64,000 nucleotides of DNA from Heterobasidion occidentale. Its lineage: Eukaryota; Basidiomycota; Agaricomycetes; Russulales; Bondarzewiaceae. Location of the stretch: contig JBCAQO010000003.1 in the NCBI GenBank assembly GCA_039111635.1, forward strand, positions 3,720,001-3,784,000. Direction: 5' to 3'. The translations under genes and the position numbers were made by a program. Numbering within the stretch: position 1 is the first letter of the stretch; every line of letters begins with the position of its first letter. Shown here in pieces: positions 33,172 to 44,095 of the stretch. The notes under the pieces were generated by a model, which did not search any database, was not told where the DNA came from, and worked only from the letters and a program-made list of their open reading frames with translations.

Positions 33172-36092
33172 CTAAACCCCGCGTGTGTCCACAAACTCGA
33201 CATTGTCGACGTCAGCCGTCTCGCCCTCATCGCGCTCGTTAATCTCGTCGATGTCGTCACCCTCGTTAATCTCGTTAATGTCGACACTGTCGTGAATCTC
33301 GTCGATGTCGTCATCCTCGTTCACCTTGTCAATGTCGTCACCGTCGTCAAACTCATCGATGGCGTCGATGACGTCGATGGCGTCGGTGTCGTCGGTGGAG
33401 TTGATGGCGTCAATTGCATCGATGGCGTCAACCGCGTTGATGGCGTCACCGGCGCCAATCTCATCGTCGTCACCTTCAACCTCTCCACTTTCCCTGCCAC
33501 CATAGTCCAAATCCTCTTCGTTTCCACTGCTATCATCATCCTGGATCTTGTCGACAATGGAAGAACGGGCCGACGGAGTGATTGCTGCACCTTCAACTGC
33601 TTTGATCATAGCGTGACCCTTCCGTGATTGCTTGTACCTCGATGCGCGCGCGAGGATTCTCTTCCAACCGGGTGGATGGAGCTGCTGGATTGAGGAAGAA
33701 TATTCAGTGGTCGAATCACCCCAGTTGTCCTCCGAGAAACTGGAATCGCCCCTCCTGCGGTGCTTGATGCGGTTTCCGGAGAGCCACATCTTAAATTCCC
33801 GCTCGCCCTAAAAACTGTGCTCAGTTCAGTTCTAATGAGAGTAAATGAATGACATACTGCAGCCGCCGCAAGGGATAGTGCCCCAATGGGCCTTTTGGTG
33901 TGCTTGTATTCCTCGTCAAGATTTCCCGTAGCGGATAGGTGGTACGCGAAGATCCGGCAGACCCACGGAGACTCAAAGGCTCCTTTACACTTCTGATAAC
34001 GAGCATCAATAATAAGCCATTAAAGTTGTCATCAACATACCACATCGTGAGGATCGGTGTCGTCGACTGACCGCCACAAAAAGGGGATATTCTTATCTGG
34101 GGACACTGCCCATGCCGCATATTCCGCCCTCTCGTCGACGTCCTGAAAACTTGGATCTCCGCTCCAAAATCCTCCATCGCCATTCTTGCCATCGAGGGTA
34201 CTGTAAGCAGGATCACCGTCCCAGAATGCCTGCACGGCTTGCAAGGCAGCAATGGTGAATCCATTGCGCCATTCGTAGATACGCTGCATAGCCTATGAAC
34301 AAGTCAGAAGATAATAATGTTTGATATAGCATGGTGAACACTTACCAGAGAGAACACAACCTCGCCGTGTGCGACAATGTGAGGTACGGAAGGAAAGGTG
34401 ACATCCCAAAGTTGTTGGAGGTCAGCAACCGGGTTCGATAGATTCCACGGGTTCTCTAGAGTGCCGACAAAGTCCCGCCATGCAGGAACAAAGACACGTC
34501 GCCAACGCGCCTGTGTTCCGGCAGGAAGGTCGTCAGTCGAGAATCCGGTGGACCGCCTATCCCTGAACTCCCAGCTGCGCGCCTGTGATGGCTCCGGTGG
34601 TTCTTCAGTCGAGAACCTGGTGGACCGCTGCCAGTTGCGCGGCTGTGATGGCTCCGGTGGTCGATCATCAGCCACGGAGAGGTTGTGATGCACCCTGACA
34701 CTCGCATGCTTTGAAGGCCGAGGTCCGATAGTCTGATTAATAAGAATGAGAGAATAAAAGAATACAAGCTTACCTCTCGACGAGGAAGCACCTTGAGTTC
34801 TTCCTCGCTATCACTATCATTGTGATCATGAGCGGCTATTGGGGTGTTGTGATAGGCGCTATGGGCCTGTGAAGCGTGGGTGTCAACCCCGTGCCCATGA
34901 GTGATGCGGAGATCGGGCGCCTGACGAAGAAGAAATGTTCGTAGTCTACTGGATGATTTGTAGAAAAACTTACCTCGTAATAAACAATCTTAGATGACTG
35001 CTTTCCGCGCCTCCGAGCCATGGTCCGTGGAACGGAAGCGCCTTCACGGCTTTCGTCTTCATCCTCAAGACCGCCATAATCAGCGACCCTTGCAAAGGTA
35101 TTGCTGTACACGACATCCGTCCGGTCCTGGTTAGCAGCAGGGCCTTCATGTTGATCAGTGTCCATCGTATCGTGAGTGGCGAGATCCGTTTGTTTCGAGC
35201 TTGAGCGATGCGAGGTGCTGACTGACGCTGAAAGCAAGCGCGACTTCACAGGAGGGAGCTTGAAAGGAGTTACCTTTGCTTTGCCAGCCTTAAACCCCGG
35301 GACTAGCCCTGAAGGAGCCTTGGGTTGGTGTGAGTGTGCCGTCCTCTGTGCATTCACCGAGGCCATGCTAGAGTAAAATTTAAAGTTGGAAAATGGTCAG
35401 TCTGAGTCAGCGCCATTCAGTGTGAGAGCCGAGATGCCATGCACCTTTTCGACCAGTCGTGCTCAACCTCCTCTGCTTTTCTCTTCAAGTTCAACTTTGA
35501 GGCTTGTTCGGCCACGGCGGCGCGCTTGGCCATGATCTCCGATCTGACGGTGGGTCGCTTTCTCTTTGGTACATTGTTCGGCACAGCCTGAGGAGTTCTA
35601 CTGGTACTAGCAAGTTCTCCGCTACCCTCTTCAATATTGACGGCGACCACATCAACATAGAACAAACTCTGAGACCGGTGAGCACTGCTTACTTTTGGTA
35701 ACATTGCTGACAACTTCGTCAACCACCGCACTCGAGGCAACGGCTGCGTGCTTCTTCGTCATCTTCTTGATAGTACTTAGACTAGGATTGGCCGCATTGA
35801 CCATACTGGACGTGTATTCGGTCTGCATCCGATCTTCTAGACCTGCTACTTTACTAACTGCCGTCTTGCCCTTTACTCTAGAATTTTTATCGGCCACTTT
35901 GGCCAGATTTTTCTCTTCGGCAACATCCGCATGGCTCCGATGGCGCACCTTAGCGTCTAGGAGTCCTGGATGTTTCTCTTTGTCGAGGCACGAGTAAGAA
36001 GGCGGTGAGTGGTGGGGATCATTTGAGACATATTTCAGAGTAAGTGAGCGGCTTGTAGATGCAAGTGAGGGACAAAATCTGATCGGATACAT
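33172..36092 (-). CDS. Plavaka-associated accessory protein, multi-exon, acidic repeat tail
   Basis: Minus-strand exons that join in phase are 35367-34974, 34920-34774, 34708-34346, 34292-34041, 33992-33858 and 33807-33172; further exons lie up to 36092. The 5' part is Lys/Arg/Ser-rich (KRKRPTVRSEIMAKRAA) and may direct nuclear entry. The core has LQQLWDVTFPSVPHIVAHG, QRIYEWRNGFTIAALQAV, PFLWRS, C-K-G-AFESPWVCRIFAYHL, PIGALSLAAAAGEREFKMWLSG and FSEDNWGD, a pattern I recall from a large family of mushroom proteins of unknown function, here resembling DUF6532-type proteins. The C-terminus is a DAID/DINE acidic repeat. The gene is divergent from the transposase. The join near 35690 does not keep frame with the obvious splice sites. 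Confidence 0.65.
33230..33480 (-). repeat. imperfect 9-15 bp tandem repeat encoding an Asp/Ile/Asn/Ala tail
   Basis: Degenerate repeats built on gatgtcgtc/gatggcgtc words encode alternating AID, DID and NEI units at the C-terminus of the accessory protein. The other strand is also open over this part because of the codon pattern, which makes shadow frames. Confidence 0.8.
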
Positions 36093-36559
36093 TGCCCTTT
36101 TAACTCACAGGTTTTGACGGCTTTGTAAAGGTAAAGTCATCGTCGTCATTTCGAGTCAGAGGCCTGAAATGACGTGCAATAGTTTACAGGTCAGTCAGGG
36201 ATTTGCGGATCCCCAAATCCAGTATCTTAGCTACGCCGGCCTGCGCTCCATCTCCTCGTACAAGGTCCAAATCCTCCGCCATTCAATTCTCCAAGCTAAT
36301 ACCAAGGCAAGTACACTCTGAAGCAACATATACACTAACTGATCTCTTACAGGACTCGAGACGCCATACAGCAGCCGTCAAAGGGTGTGTTGTTCTTCGG
36401 TTGACGACTCCATGCTCCCTTCGCAGCAGTTTTGACGCAAGGGGATAGCCCGCGGAATCTTGTGGAGCATCAGAACATATTTGTAAGTCGTTGCTTATTA
36501 GCATTTCATGGTCAGAGTCTGATTGTTGACTCTTCCTCTTCGACTTTTTAGTCCCTGTG
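36093..36559. promoter_or_regulatory. shared divergent promoter region of the Plavaka genes
   Basis: About 470 bp separate the presumed starts of the accessory gene and the transposase. No specific motif is recognised; non-coding exons of either gene could lie here. Confidence 0.35.
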
Positions 36560-39500
36560 ATGCCACCTTTTCGGCATCGCCGATTCCTCTGTGGAATTGG
36601 TACGTGCCCTCTTGGATTCAAGAATCGCTCCGGATGCACACAGCATCGCAATGTGGCACACAACGGTGCCTCAATAAATAGAACGGGAGCGCCTCCACAG
36701 GCAGAGGATTCTCAAATTTCTATTGACCCGGACGACCCACTGCCCGCCAACGAGCAACAGCCTGTCCCACGAAGCATATATCACCCGATCCTTGACGGTA
36801 AGCATACATGAATTGCCTGTTGCCTTTTTTCTTGACTCATGTTGTACTAGGGGCCCCATGTGACGCAGACGGCCATGATTTACCCGCTGGCGCTCAACCT
36901 CCTGCTCCGCCTGCGCAGGATGCAGACGACTTTGCGCCGTACGACAATCGTGTTCAATTTGAAGTTGCCGATCTCCTTTTCCGACGAACTCAAATGTCCG
37001 CTGGATATCTGGATGAACTCCTTGATCTATGGGCCGCGACTGTTCAGGAGCCTCCATTTACCAACCACGGAGACCTGTATAGAACTATCGACATGACAAC
37101 ACTAGGCGACGCACCCTGGGCTTCTTTTCTGTCGAGTACGCTGGGAATGTTGCAGGCAATGATGTTCCGCCGTGGAAAGTCACGAAGTACGATGTGTGGA
37201 TGCGAGACTCTCGCACGGTGTTCAGAAACCAGCTTGCAAACCCAGATTTTGAAGGTGAGATTGACTACACCGCGAAGCGAGACTTCAATGCCAATGGTAA
37301 GAGGGAATGGAAAGATCTTATGTCGGGGAATTGGGCATGGGAGCAGTCGGTATGCACTCAAATAATATTTTCATTCATCGGCTCACAATAAATTCCAGGA
37401 TATCATTGCAGAAGACGAAGAAACACACGGGTCCATGTTCGTGCCAGTTATCCTCGGGAGCGACAAAACGACCGTCTCTGTAGCGACAGGCCATACCGAG
37501 TTTTACCCCTTGTATGGCTCCATAGGAAATGTCCACAACAATGTTCGACGGGCACATCGCAATGCCATTTCTCTTATCGGTTTTCTGGCAATACCGAAAA
37601 GTTTGTGCTTTTTTATCTTCTCCGAGTGACTTGTTAAGCTGATTAATCTGATTGCTTATAGCCGACCGAGAGTATGCCGAAGATCCAGCATTTCGCCGTT
37701 TTCGACGTCAACTGTTCCATGCATCTCTCGAGGTTATTCTAGAACCTCTCCGGTCTGGTATGACAAAGCCGGAAATTACACGATGTCCTGATGGCCACTT
37801 CCGACGTGTCATCTATGGACTCGGACCTTACATTGCTGACTACCCCGAGCAAGTCCTGCTCGCTTGCACTGTCCAAAACTGGTGTCCAGGGTAAGGGTGG
37901 ACTTCTTTTGCAGTGTATAGATGCTGATACATCAAGTAGTTGTACTGCGAGACCAAATGACTTAGATACATTCGGACAGGGACCAGGGCGGCGGTCTCAC
38001 GAGCACACACTTCTTCTTAAACAGCATTATGACCTCAAGATGTTGTGGGATGAATATGGGATTGTCGGTGATGCAATGGTGTGATCTTTCTCGTGCAACA
38101 TGACAATTTGAATACTTACCGCTCTCTTGTTATGGTCATTTGAAGCCTTTTACGGCAAGCTTCCCTCGTGCCGACATCCATCAGCTTCTTTCGCCTGATC
38201 TTCTCCACCAAATCATCAAGGGTACATTTAAGGACCATCTCGTTCTTTGGGTAGAAGAGTACCTTGTTCTCATCCATGGTAAAGCTGGCGCGGCTTTCAT
38301 AATGGCTGATATTGATCGTCGGTGAGCTAACTTTACATGTTGGCTGTGTGTCGGCATCTACTTATAAAGGTTCAAGCATTGCCGCTGTACCCAGCTTTCC
38401 AAACCTACGACGTTTCCCACAGGGACGGGGCTTCACGCAATGGACGGGCGACGACTCAAAAGCATTGATGAAGGTAACTGTAGCATTGAGAATACTTTGG
38501 TATTATTACTGACAATTATACAGGTGTATCTACCTGCTATTACTGGCCACGTCCCCGCTCAAATGGTTCGCGCAATTTCCGCTTTTCTAGATTTTTGTTA
38601 TCTAGCTCGGCGTGATGTGCTGGATGAGACGACTCTCGACGCTATGGACGATGCCCTCAAGCGATTCCATACTGACCGCGTCATATTCCAAGTGTGCGGG
38701 GTCAGACCAAGCGGGTTCTCATTGCCTCGCCAGCATTCCATGATGCATTATCGATACCTGATCCAGATGTACGGGGCACCAAATGGGATTTGCTCGTCCA
38801 TCACCGAATCAAAGCACATCAAAGCTGTAAAGGAGCCCTGGCGACGATCGAGTCGGAGTGAAGCGCTGGGGCAAATGCTTCTAACCAATCAACGGCAGGA
38901 TAAACTAGCAGCATCGCGCGTGGACTTTGCGGACCGAGGGATGCTGAACGGTCCATGCCTTCCATTGTGGGTCAATCAAGTCACAGATTGGGACGAGGAT
39001 GCCCTTCATGATGAACCTAGCGCTCTTCTGGAAGCCATTGAAGATGATTACAAAGATGATGATCCGACCGTAGACGGTCCTCGCTATCTTGGCGAAGTCA
39101 CGCTAGCGGTAAAAAAGGTGCGTGGTATGGACTTAATTTGTGGACTAGTTGAACTCATTTTTTTCTAGTCCAAGGATATCCACGGCGGCTTCGTGACCTC
39201 GGAGCAGCCATCAGTCAACCCAACTTCACTGAACTTGTCCAAAGATTTCTATTTGACCAAGTATACCCTGATTCTCCACAGTCAGGCTCCGAGGTCCCCC
39301 TTGTCCAATGTCCGCCTGTCTACGGCGCGGTATCAGTATTCCCTTCTGCTCTCGCCATCTACTATGCACCAAGTGACCCCTCTGGCATTGGAGGTATGCA
39401 CCAAGAAAGAATCCATGCAACACGATACTGGCGAAAGACCGCCTATCCCCGAAACGACTGCATCTTTGCCGAGAAGGATCCAGAATTAGACGGATTCCAA

Positions 39501-39833
39501 GGGCTTCATGCTGCGCGCGTCCTCATCTTCTTCTCATTCAAGCACCAGCAGATACTCTATCCTTGCGCCCTTGTCGAATGGTTTGTACCTGTCAGCGATA
39601 GACCGTGCCCAGATACCGGTATGTGGATTGTGAAACCACAGATAGGCTTGGGGGGAGGAAGAGTCACTTCGGTAATTCATGTAGATAGTATCCTACGCAG
39701 TGCACATCTGATTGGTGTCTACGGAAATAATCACTTACCTCGAGATTTCAAGTTCACTGATACTCTCGGCGCCTTCGTTTCATATTATGTTAACAAATTC
39801 ATAGATCACCATGCAAATGAAATCGCTTTTTAA
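36560..39833 (+). CDS. Plavaka transposase
   Basis: Nine exons: 36560-36797, 36851-37349, 37399-37600, 37662-37890, 37940-38078, 38146-38321, 38377-38473, 38524-39117 and 39169-39833; about 945 residues. The N-terminus has a C2H2 finger (CGIGTCPLGFKNRSGCTQH, then H). The conserved core has YDVWMRDSR, MSGNWAWEQ, VPVILGSDKTTVSVATGHTE, YPLYGSIGNVHNNVRRAHRN, RCPDGHFRRVIYGLGPYIADYP, WCPGCTARP, DLLHQIIKGTFKDHLV, RGFTQWTGDDSKALMKVYLP and SITESKHIKAVKEPW, diagnostic for the Plavaka family, related to CACTA/EnSpm. Two points need one additional base for a continuous frame: the T4 run at 37125-37128 and the A6 run at 39111-39116 just before an intron. As written the gene is disrupted; otherwise it is nearly complete. 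Confidence 0.85.
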
Positions 39834-40069
39834 TTATTTTTTGGTCTTATTGAAACCTGAGTGCTTGTTCCCTTTTTTTCGGGCTTTTTGCTCACTCATC
39901 TCTGAACCCAACTTGCCGGGCTTTTATTCTGTCAACTTCGAAATGAGCATTTTTATCGAAGCCTCTAAATGGCTGAAAAGAGTAGTAAGATCCAGTAAGT
40001 ACAGAAAAGTTAGATAAGAAATGTGCCGATTTCCTGATGTGCTGTTGGGCTCGGACTGGCAGGTGTCTA

Positions 40070-41290
40070 CTTTGTAGCCGCAAACGATATGCATCTCCGC
40101 CTTCAGGACAACCAGGCTGTGTCCCCGCCTCACTTCAACACCTGATCGATAGCCGGGTCCCCTCCCATCTCATATCGAATCCTCGTCATGTTTGCAGTAT
40201 GAGTCGACGGGGCTTGTGCGTGGGTTCGTACCCTCCCTTTCGTTGAAGGATTCCTTTGGTGATCGCCATCATTCCATCAATCAAGCAAGGCGATGGCAAA
40301 GATTCTGGAGCATGATTGTTAATACGTACCGCCGACTCAGTTGGTATACTGTATGCTCCCACTCCTGGTCCTCTCCGATATTCACAATCTCACTGGCCTG
40401 CCGGTTCTGGTTTTGTTATACTGAAATTTTTCGTATCTCACCTACGTCCATCACTCCCCGGTCGAAGTCAGAACTGGATGTCTGCGGTTGCCACCGGCAA
40501 AGCTACATGTCTATAATCAATCTACAACATTATAACACCTTTTTTCATTCTGATTTCGGGCACGATCTATGGCATTGTTCAGAGGATCACTGGAAGACTC
40601 CTCAATGGGCAGAGCGCGGTTCGTACAGGACTCGTTGCTTCCAAGCTCGAGAGCAGTGGAATAGAATTGTGTTTGGGAAACAATGCTTCACCTTACAAGG
40701 CAATTTCTAAGCCTCTGTTGGAAATTTCTCAGCCGTTTCATCCATGAAGACATATAATCAGAAGAAGAACGATATAATGGACCGATGGACGACATGTTCC
40801 TCAGCTCCCTTTGAACCACTAGACCTACATTTCCTCATTACCGCATGATAGAATAGCAAGAGTCGTCTCAAATGTTTTCGATGGGTATACTATGTTGATG
40901 AGATGTCTTGTACTCGTCAGAGTGAGAATTGGGTAAGGAACATAGAGCATGTCTCTTTTCCGTGGTGCAATGCGACTGTGGTAAATTTGGAGGCGATGAG
41001 TGCTTCGAAACAGACACAGAGAGTGTAGGAATCGGTGATTTGAGACGGATATCGATAGTTAATGGATTATAGATGTCGTATACAAGTTGTCGCTGAGATG
41101 GAACGGTGAGGCCAACCGCGCCACTCGACGGTGGTGGGTGTTAGAGGACAAGCTGAAGTGGGCCCGCTGTTATGGCGCTGCTTGCTCACTATTTCAACCT
41201 CCGCTCTCAGAACCCTCTACCAACGCTGAGCGAAGACGCGTCGGGACGCTAAGTCTCCTCATACCCTGCGAGGACGTTCAAAAATACAGA
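40070..41290 (-). repeat. dispersed ZnF unit D, right part with block H
   Basis: From about 40070 the sequence again follows unit C: the 'gagtcgacgg...ggttcgtaccctc' segment at 40200, 'caatcaagc-agggcgatggcaaa' near 40280, and block H near 41090-41200. It is the continuation of unit D after the Plavaka insertion. No convincing gene is present. Confidence 0.6.
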
Positions 41291-43120
41291 TTCAATTGAG
41301 CAGGACTTGTAGGCGTAAGCCGTATCCTCTGGCGCGAAATAAATTCCATTGTAGGTCCCCGGCAGTAGAGGCCGTCCCCCAGCATAATTCTCCCCATCCC
41401 ATCGTCGCCCTGTCTGCGGAGCAGCGCGTCGACCGGGTACAACACAACGTCGCAGATATTAACGAGCAGAGACCACCGCCGGGGCTGTGGCAGGCACTGC
41501 CTGCGCAGACGCAGATGCGAATGCTGAGGTAGGAGACGCGGTTGGCGTGGAGAGCGTGGAGAGCGCCGGGGCTGCAATCGGCGCCGAAGTGAGAGGGTCG
41601 AGCGAGATGTCGTCCGGCACCGCGGTGGCGTCCAAGTCTATGGAGGGGCGCGCGAAGGGTGCAAGCAACGGCGGGTTGGAAATACGATGCGTGGCGGTGG
41701 ATGCTGGGTGGGATGAGCGACTCAATGCTGCGGCGGTCATGTAGTGGCTGGTGAGGGGCGAGAGCGGGACGGGCCGCTTGGAAATGAGGAAGTCACGGTG
41801 TGCATGGGAGCGGTGCGACGGCGTGGAGGGCGACGCGGCCGTGAGTATTATCGTGGTGGGTATGAGCATCGTGGAAGTCAGGACGGGAAGGGGGAAGGTC
41901 GTGCTCGTGCTCGTGCTCGTGGTTGCTGGGAAGGTTGAGCCCATAGGAGTGGGTGTTGACATGATAGCTGGAGGTACGTCGTTCCTGCTGGTGTTGCTGA
42001 TGGAGCCCTAAGTGTGGGTGGGCGTCAGCCGCATTGCAGAAGGCTTGCCACTCCATCGTTGCGGGTGCTGTTGAAAAATGCCTGTGGATTGCCGTCGCTA
42101 ATGCAGACGCATTTCTCAAGGGACAAGCGGGCGGGGAGAACATACAAGAGAAACCTCTGTGTGCGCGGTCCATTTCGGCTTCACTCCAGCAAAAGAACGA
42201 GGTCGATGTGCTTGCTAGCGATGGCACTCTGCCGAGGTTCTGCGGACGGTCAGTGCGCGCTGGCGGCCATGGTATTCAAGTCTAAGTTACCACCCCGCGT
42301 CGTCGTCGTCGTCATGGGCGTGCTGATGGTGGTGGTCGACGTTGGCGTCGGTGTACTCGCTGCGGCGGCCGGCAACTGCGGCGCTGTCCGAGCCTGCCCG
42401 CCGGCTCTAGCCGGCGCTGCGCTACACTTCCACCTTCCAGTTTCACTGACTCCTTCATGTCCACCGCAGTGAATATCGCGCTCGACGGCTGCCACGGTTG
42501 CTGTTGTCGGTGCATAGGATGTAGGCTCGAGGAGCTTGCACTGCGTGTATGCGTGTACATCTATGTCGGACCTCGGTTGTCTAGGAGTCAATCACAGCCT
42601 TTGCTGCTGCTTGTCCATCGTCATCAGGAATTCACCCCGCTCCGGTCAACACTCCTGCCTCATTCGCCCAGGCCTCCGCTTCGTGGTGGGGTCGTCTAGT
42701 CGCATCCTCAGACCAATTAACTCATCTTTGCCAGCTTCCGTGCCCATTCTTGCGATCCCCCAAAAGTGCAGTTCTCCGCCCTGTCTTCGACGCGTTGATG
42801 GCAATTCGATTATACAGTCAGGCCCACCAAATCCGCACTTAACCAGCAATCTTATCTCCAGCGAAGCCCCGCTCGCCCCACCAAGCAACGCATTGGTCTA
42901 CTATTGCCGCTGCACTGCTGCTCGATCACAAGTGCGACGCTATGAGATGCCCTGGGCGAAATATGACTCCATCATGACGGGGTGTCCTGCGAAGACAGCA
43001 GATGCTCTCGATGTCCGCGGTTGCAAGGCGAGCCGGCTCTATTTTGGTCGTCTGCAGGCACCAACGTGAAAGGTCATTTACTCTTGGGCGCGGCTCTCTA
43101 GCTCAATCTATTGTCCTCAA
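41290..43120 (-). other. low-complexity stretch, possible minus-strand gene or remnant
   Basis: The longest frame is 41962-41459 on the minus strand, 167 codons, very rich in Ser/Thr/Pro/Ala, with no recognisable domain. Neighbouring minus-strand frames are His- or Thr-rich (HEHEHEHD, STTTISTP). The part 42190-42430 is duplicated at 9610-9860. A decayed gene or a GC-skewed non-coding region both fit; no function is proposed. Confidence 0.25.
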
Positions 43121-44095
43121 GGTGATCATGGGCATTCCATACTTGGTATCCGTATCAGAAGGCGTGCGCGGCTGCTCTGTATCAGATGTCGACGTTGAAT
43201 TGTTAAATCTCCTTGTTCGTGCGTGCTTGCCAAAATCGAATTGGGCACCAGCTGCTCTGTTCTTTTTGGCGCTAACCTGTAGCTTCCACGTCGTGCACAG
43301 ACGCACCGGCGACCAGAACTCTGCATCACAGACCCTTCACGGTGTCCGTGCGCAATCGTTTGTCTGATGCTCACTCACGCTTGCATTTGATTGTTGATAC
43401 TTATATTCTATTTCACCGGCACTGCGTGTCTTTTCATCCCTGTCTTTCCTCATTCTCGACACACCGTTTTCCCTTGCCTGTCTCTCTCCCGCCACAGCGC
43501 CACACGAACTGTTGCTTATCCCAAGCGCACAGACTACAATTGAAGGTGTCCGAACGATGTGGGGAGGGTGCCGCGGCTTCCAGAAGGGTTGGATGGCAGT
43601 TACCCACGACATGGGGAAACATGATGGGCGGCGTTGCACGTGATGCTGCCTATTCCGTGCGCGTCGTGCATTTGGATTAAGAGTAGACGTTCGGGATAGT
43701 GGAGTAGTGCAATTCAGCAAGACAAGTTATAAATCTGGTACTAGGTAAGAGTCTCATATGCTTTTTCGCATGCAGTAATCGAAGACTGACTACGCTGTAT
43801 TTCTCGTATTTCTACTACGGGCGGATTTTGTCTGCTTCATAGCTGCGTACTCGAGTGTGACATACGATCTTCTAAGCAAGCGTCCCAAGTCTCTCAGCGT
43901 CTCCCATCTGAGCTTGAGTCTCAAATAGGGAATAGAGCTTATCGTTGTTCCATTCTGGGATTCATCGATAACTGGGGTTCTCAAGTAGCGCTCACTCCTC
44001 GTGTCCTAGGGTCTGATCTGTCCACTTTGTTGTACACCCCTCCCTCAACCGTCACCTTCTTCTCCATAACTGTCCTACGGACCACTTTGTCGAAG
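43120..44095 (+). repeat. 5' flank of NLR-1, duplicated upstream of NLR-3
   Basis: The sequence from 43128 aligns with 61850-62843. Shared parts include 'tcatccctgtctttcctcattctcgacac', the 'agcgctcactcctcgtgtcctagggtctg' segment and 'cctacggaccactttgt' just before the ATG. It carries the promoter and leader of the NLR. No TATA box is obvious. Confidence 0.75.

Larger units (their letters stand above)
32760..40070. mobile_element. Plavaka (CACTA-like) DNA transposon, approximate limits
   Basis: The segment contains two divergent genes: a minus-strand accessory gene (33172-36092) and a plus-strand Plavaka transposase (36560-39833). ZnF unit D homology stops at about 32760 and returns at about 40070, giving an approximate 7.3-kb insertion. 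Plavaka elements are known from mushroom-forming fungi. Terminal inverted repeats and target duplication were not found by eye, so the ends are approximate. Confidence 0.75.

Noticed and set aside
33118..33627. Plus-strand 169-residue Val/Asp-rich frame
   Set aside because: It is the mirror of the codon-biased acidic repeat at the C-terminus of the minus-strand accessory gene, which has good splice sites and a recognisable core.
32856..39870. CACTTAGTTTGTG near 32856 and the reverse complement CACTCAGGTTTC near 39864 as Plavaka terminal inverted repeats
   Set aside because: Only a few bases agree beyond CACT, the right one lies just 30 bp after the transposase stop, and neither fits the point where ZnF-unit homology stops and resumes.
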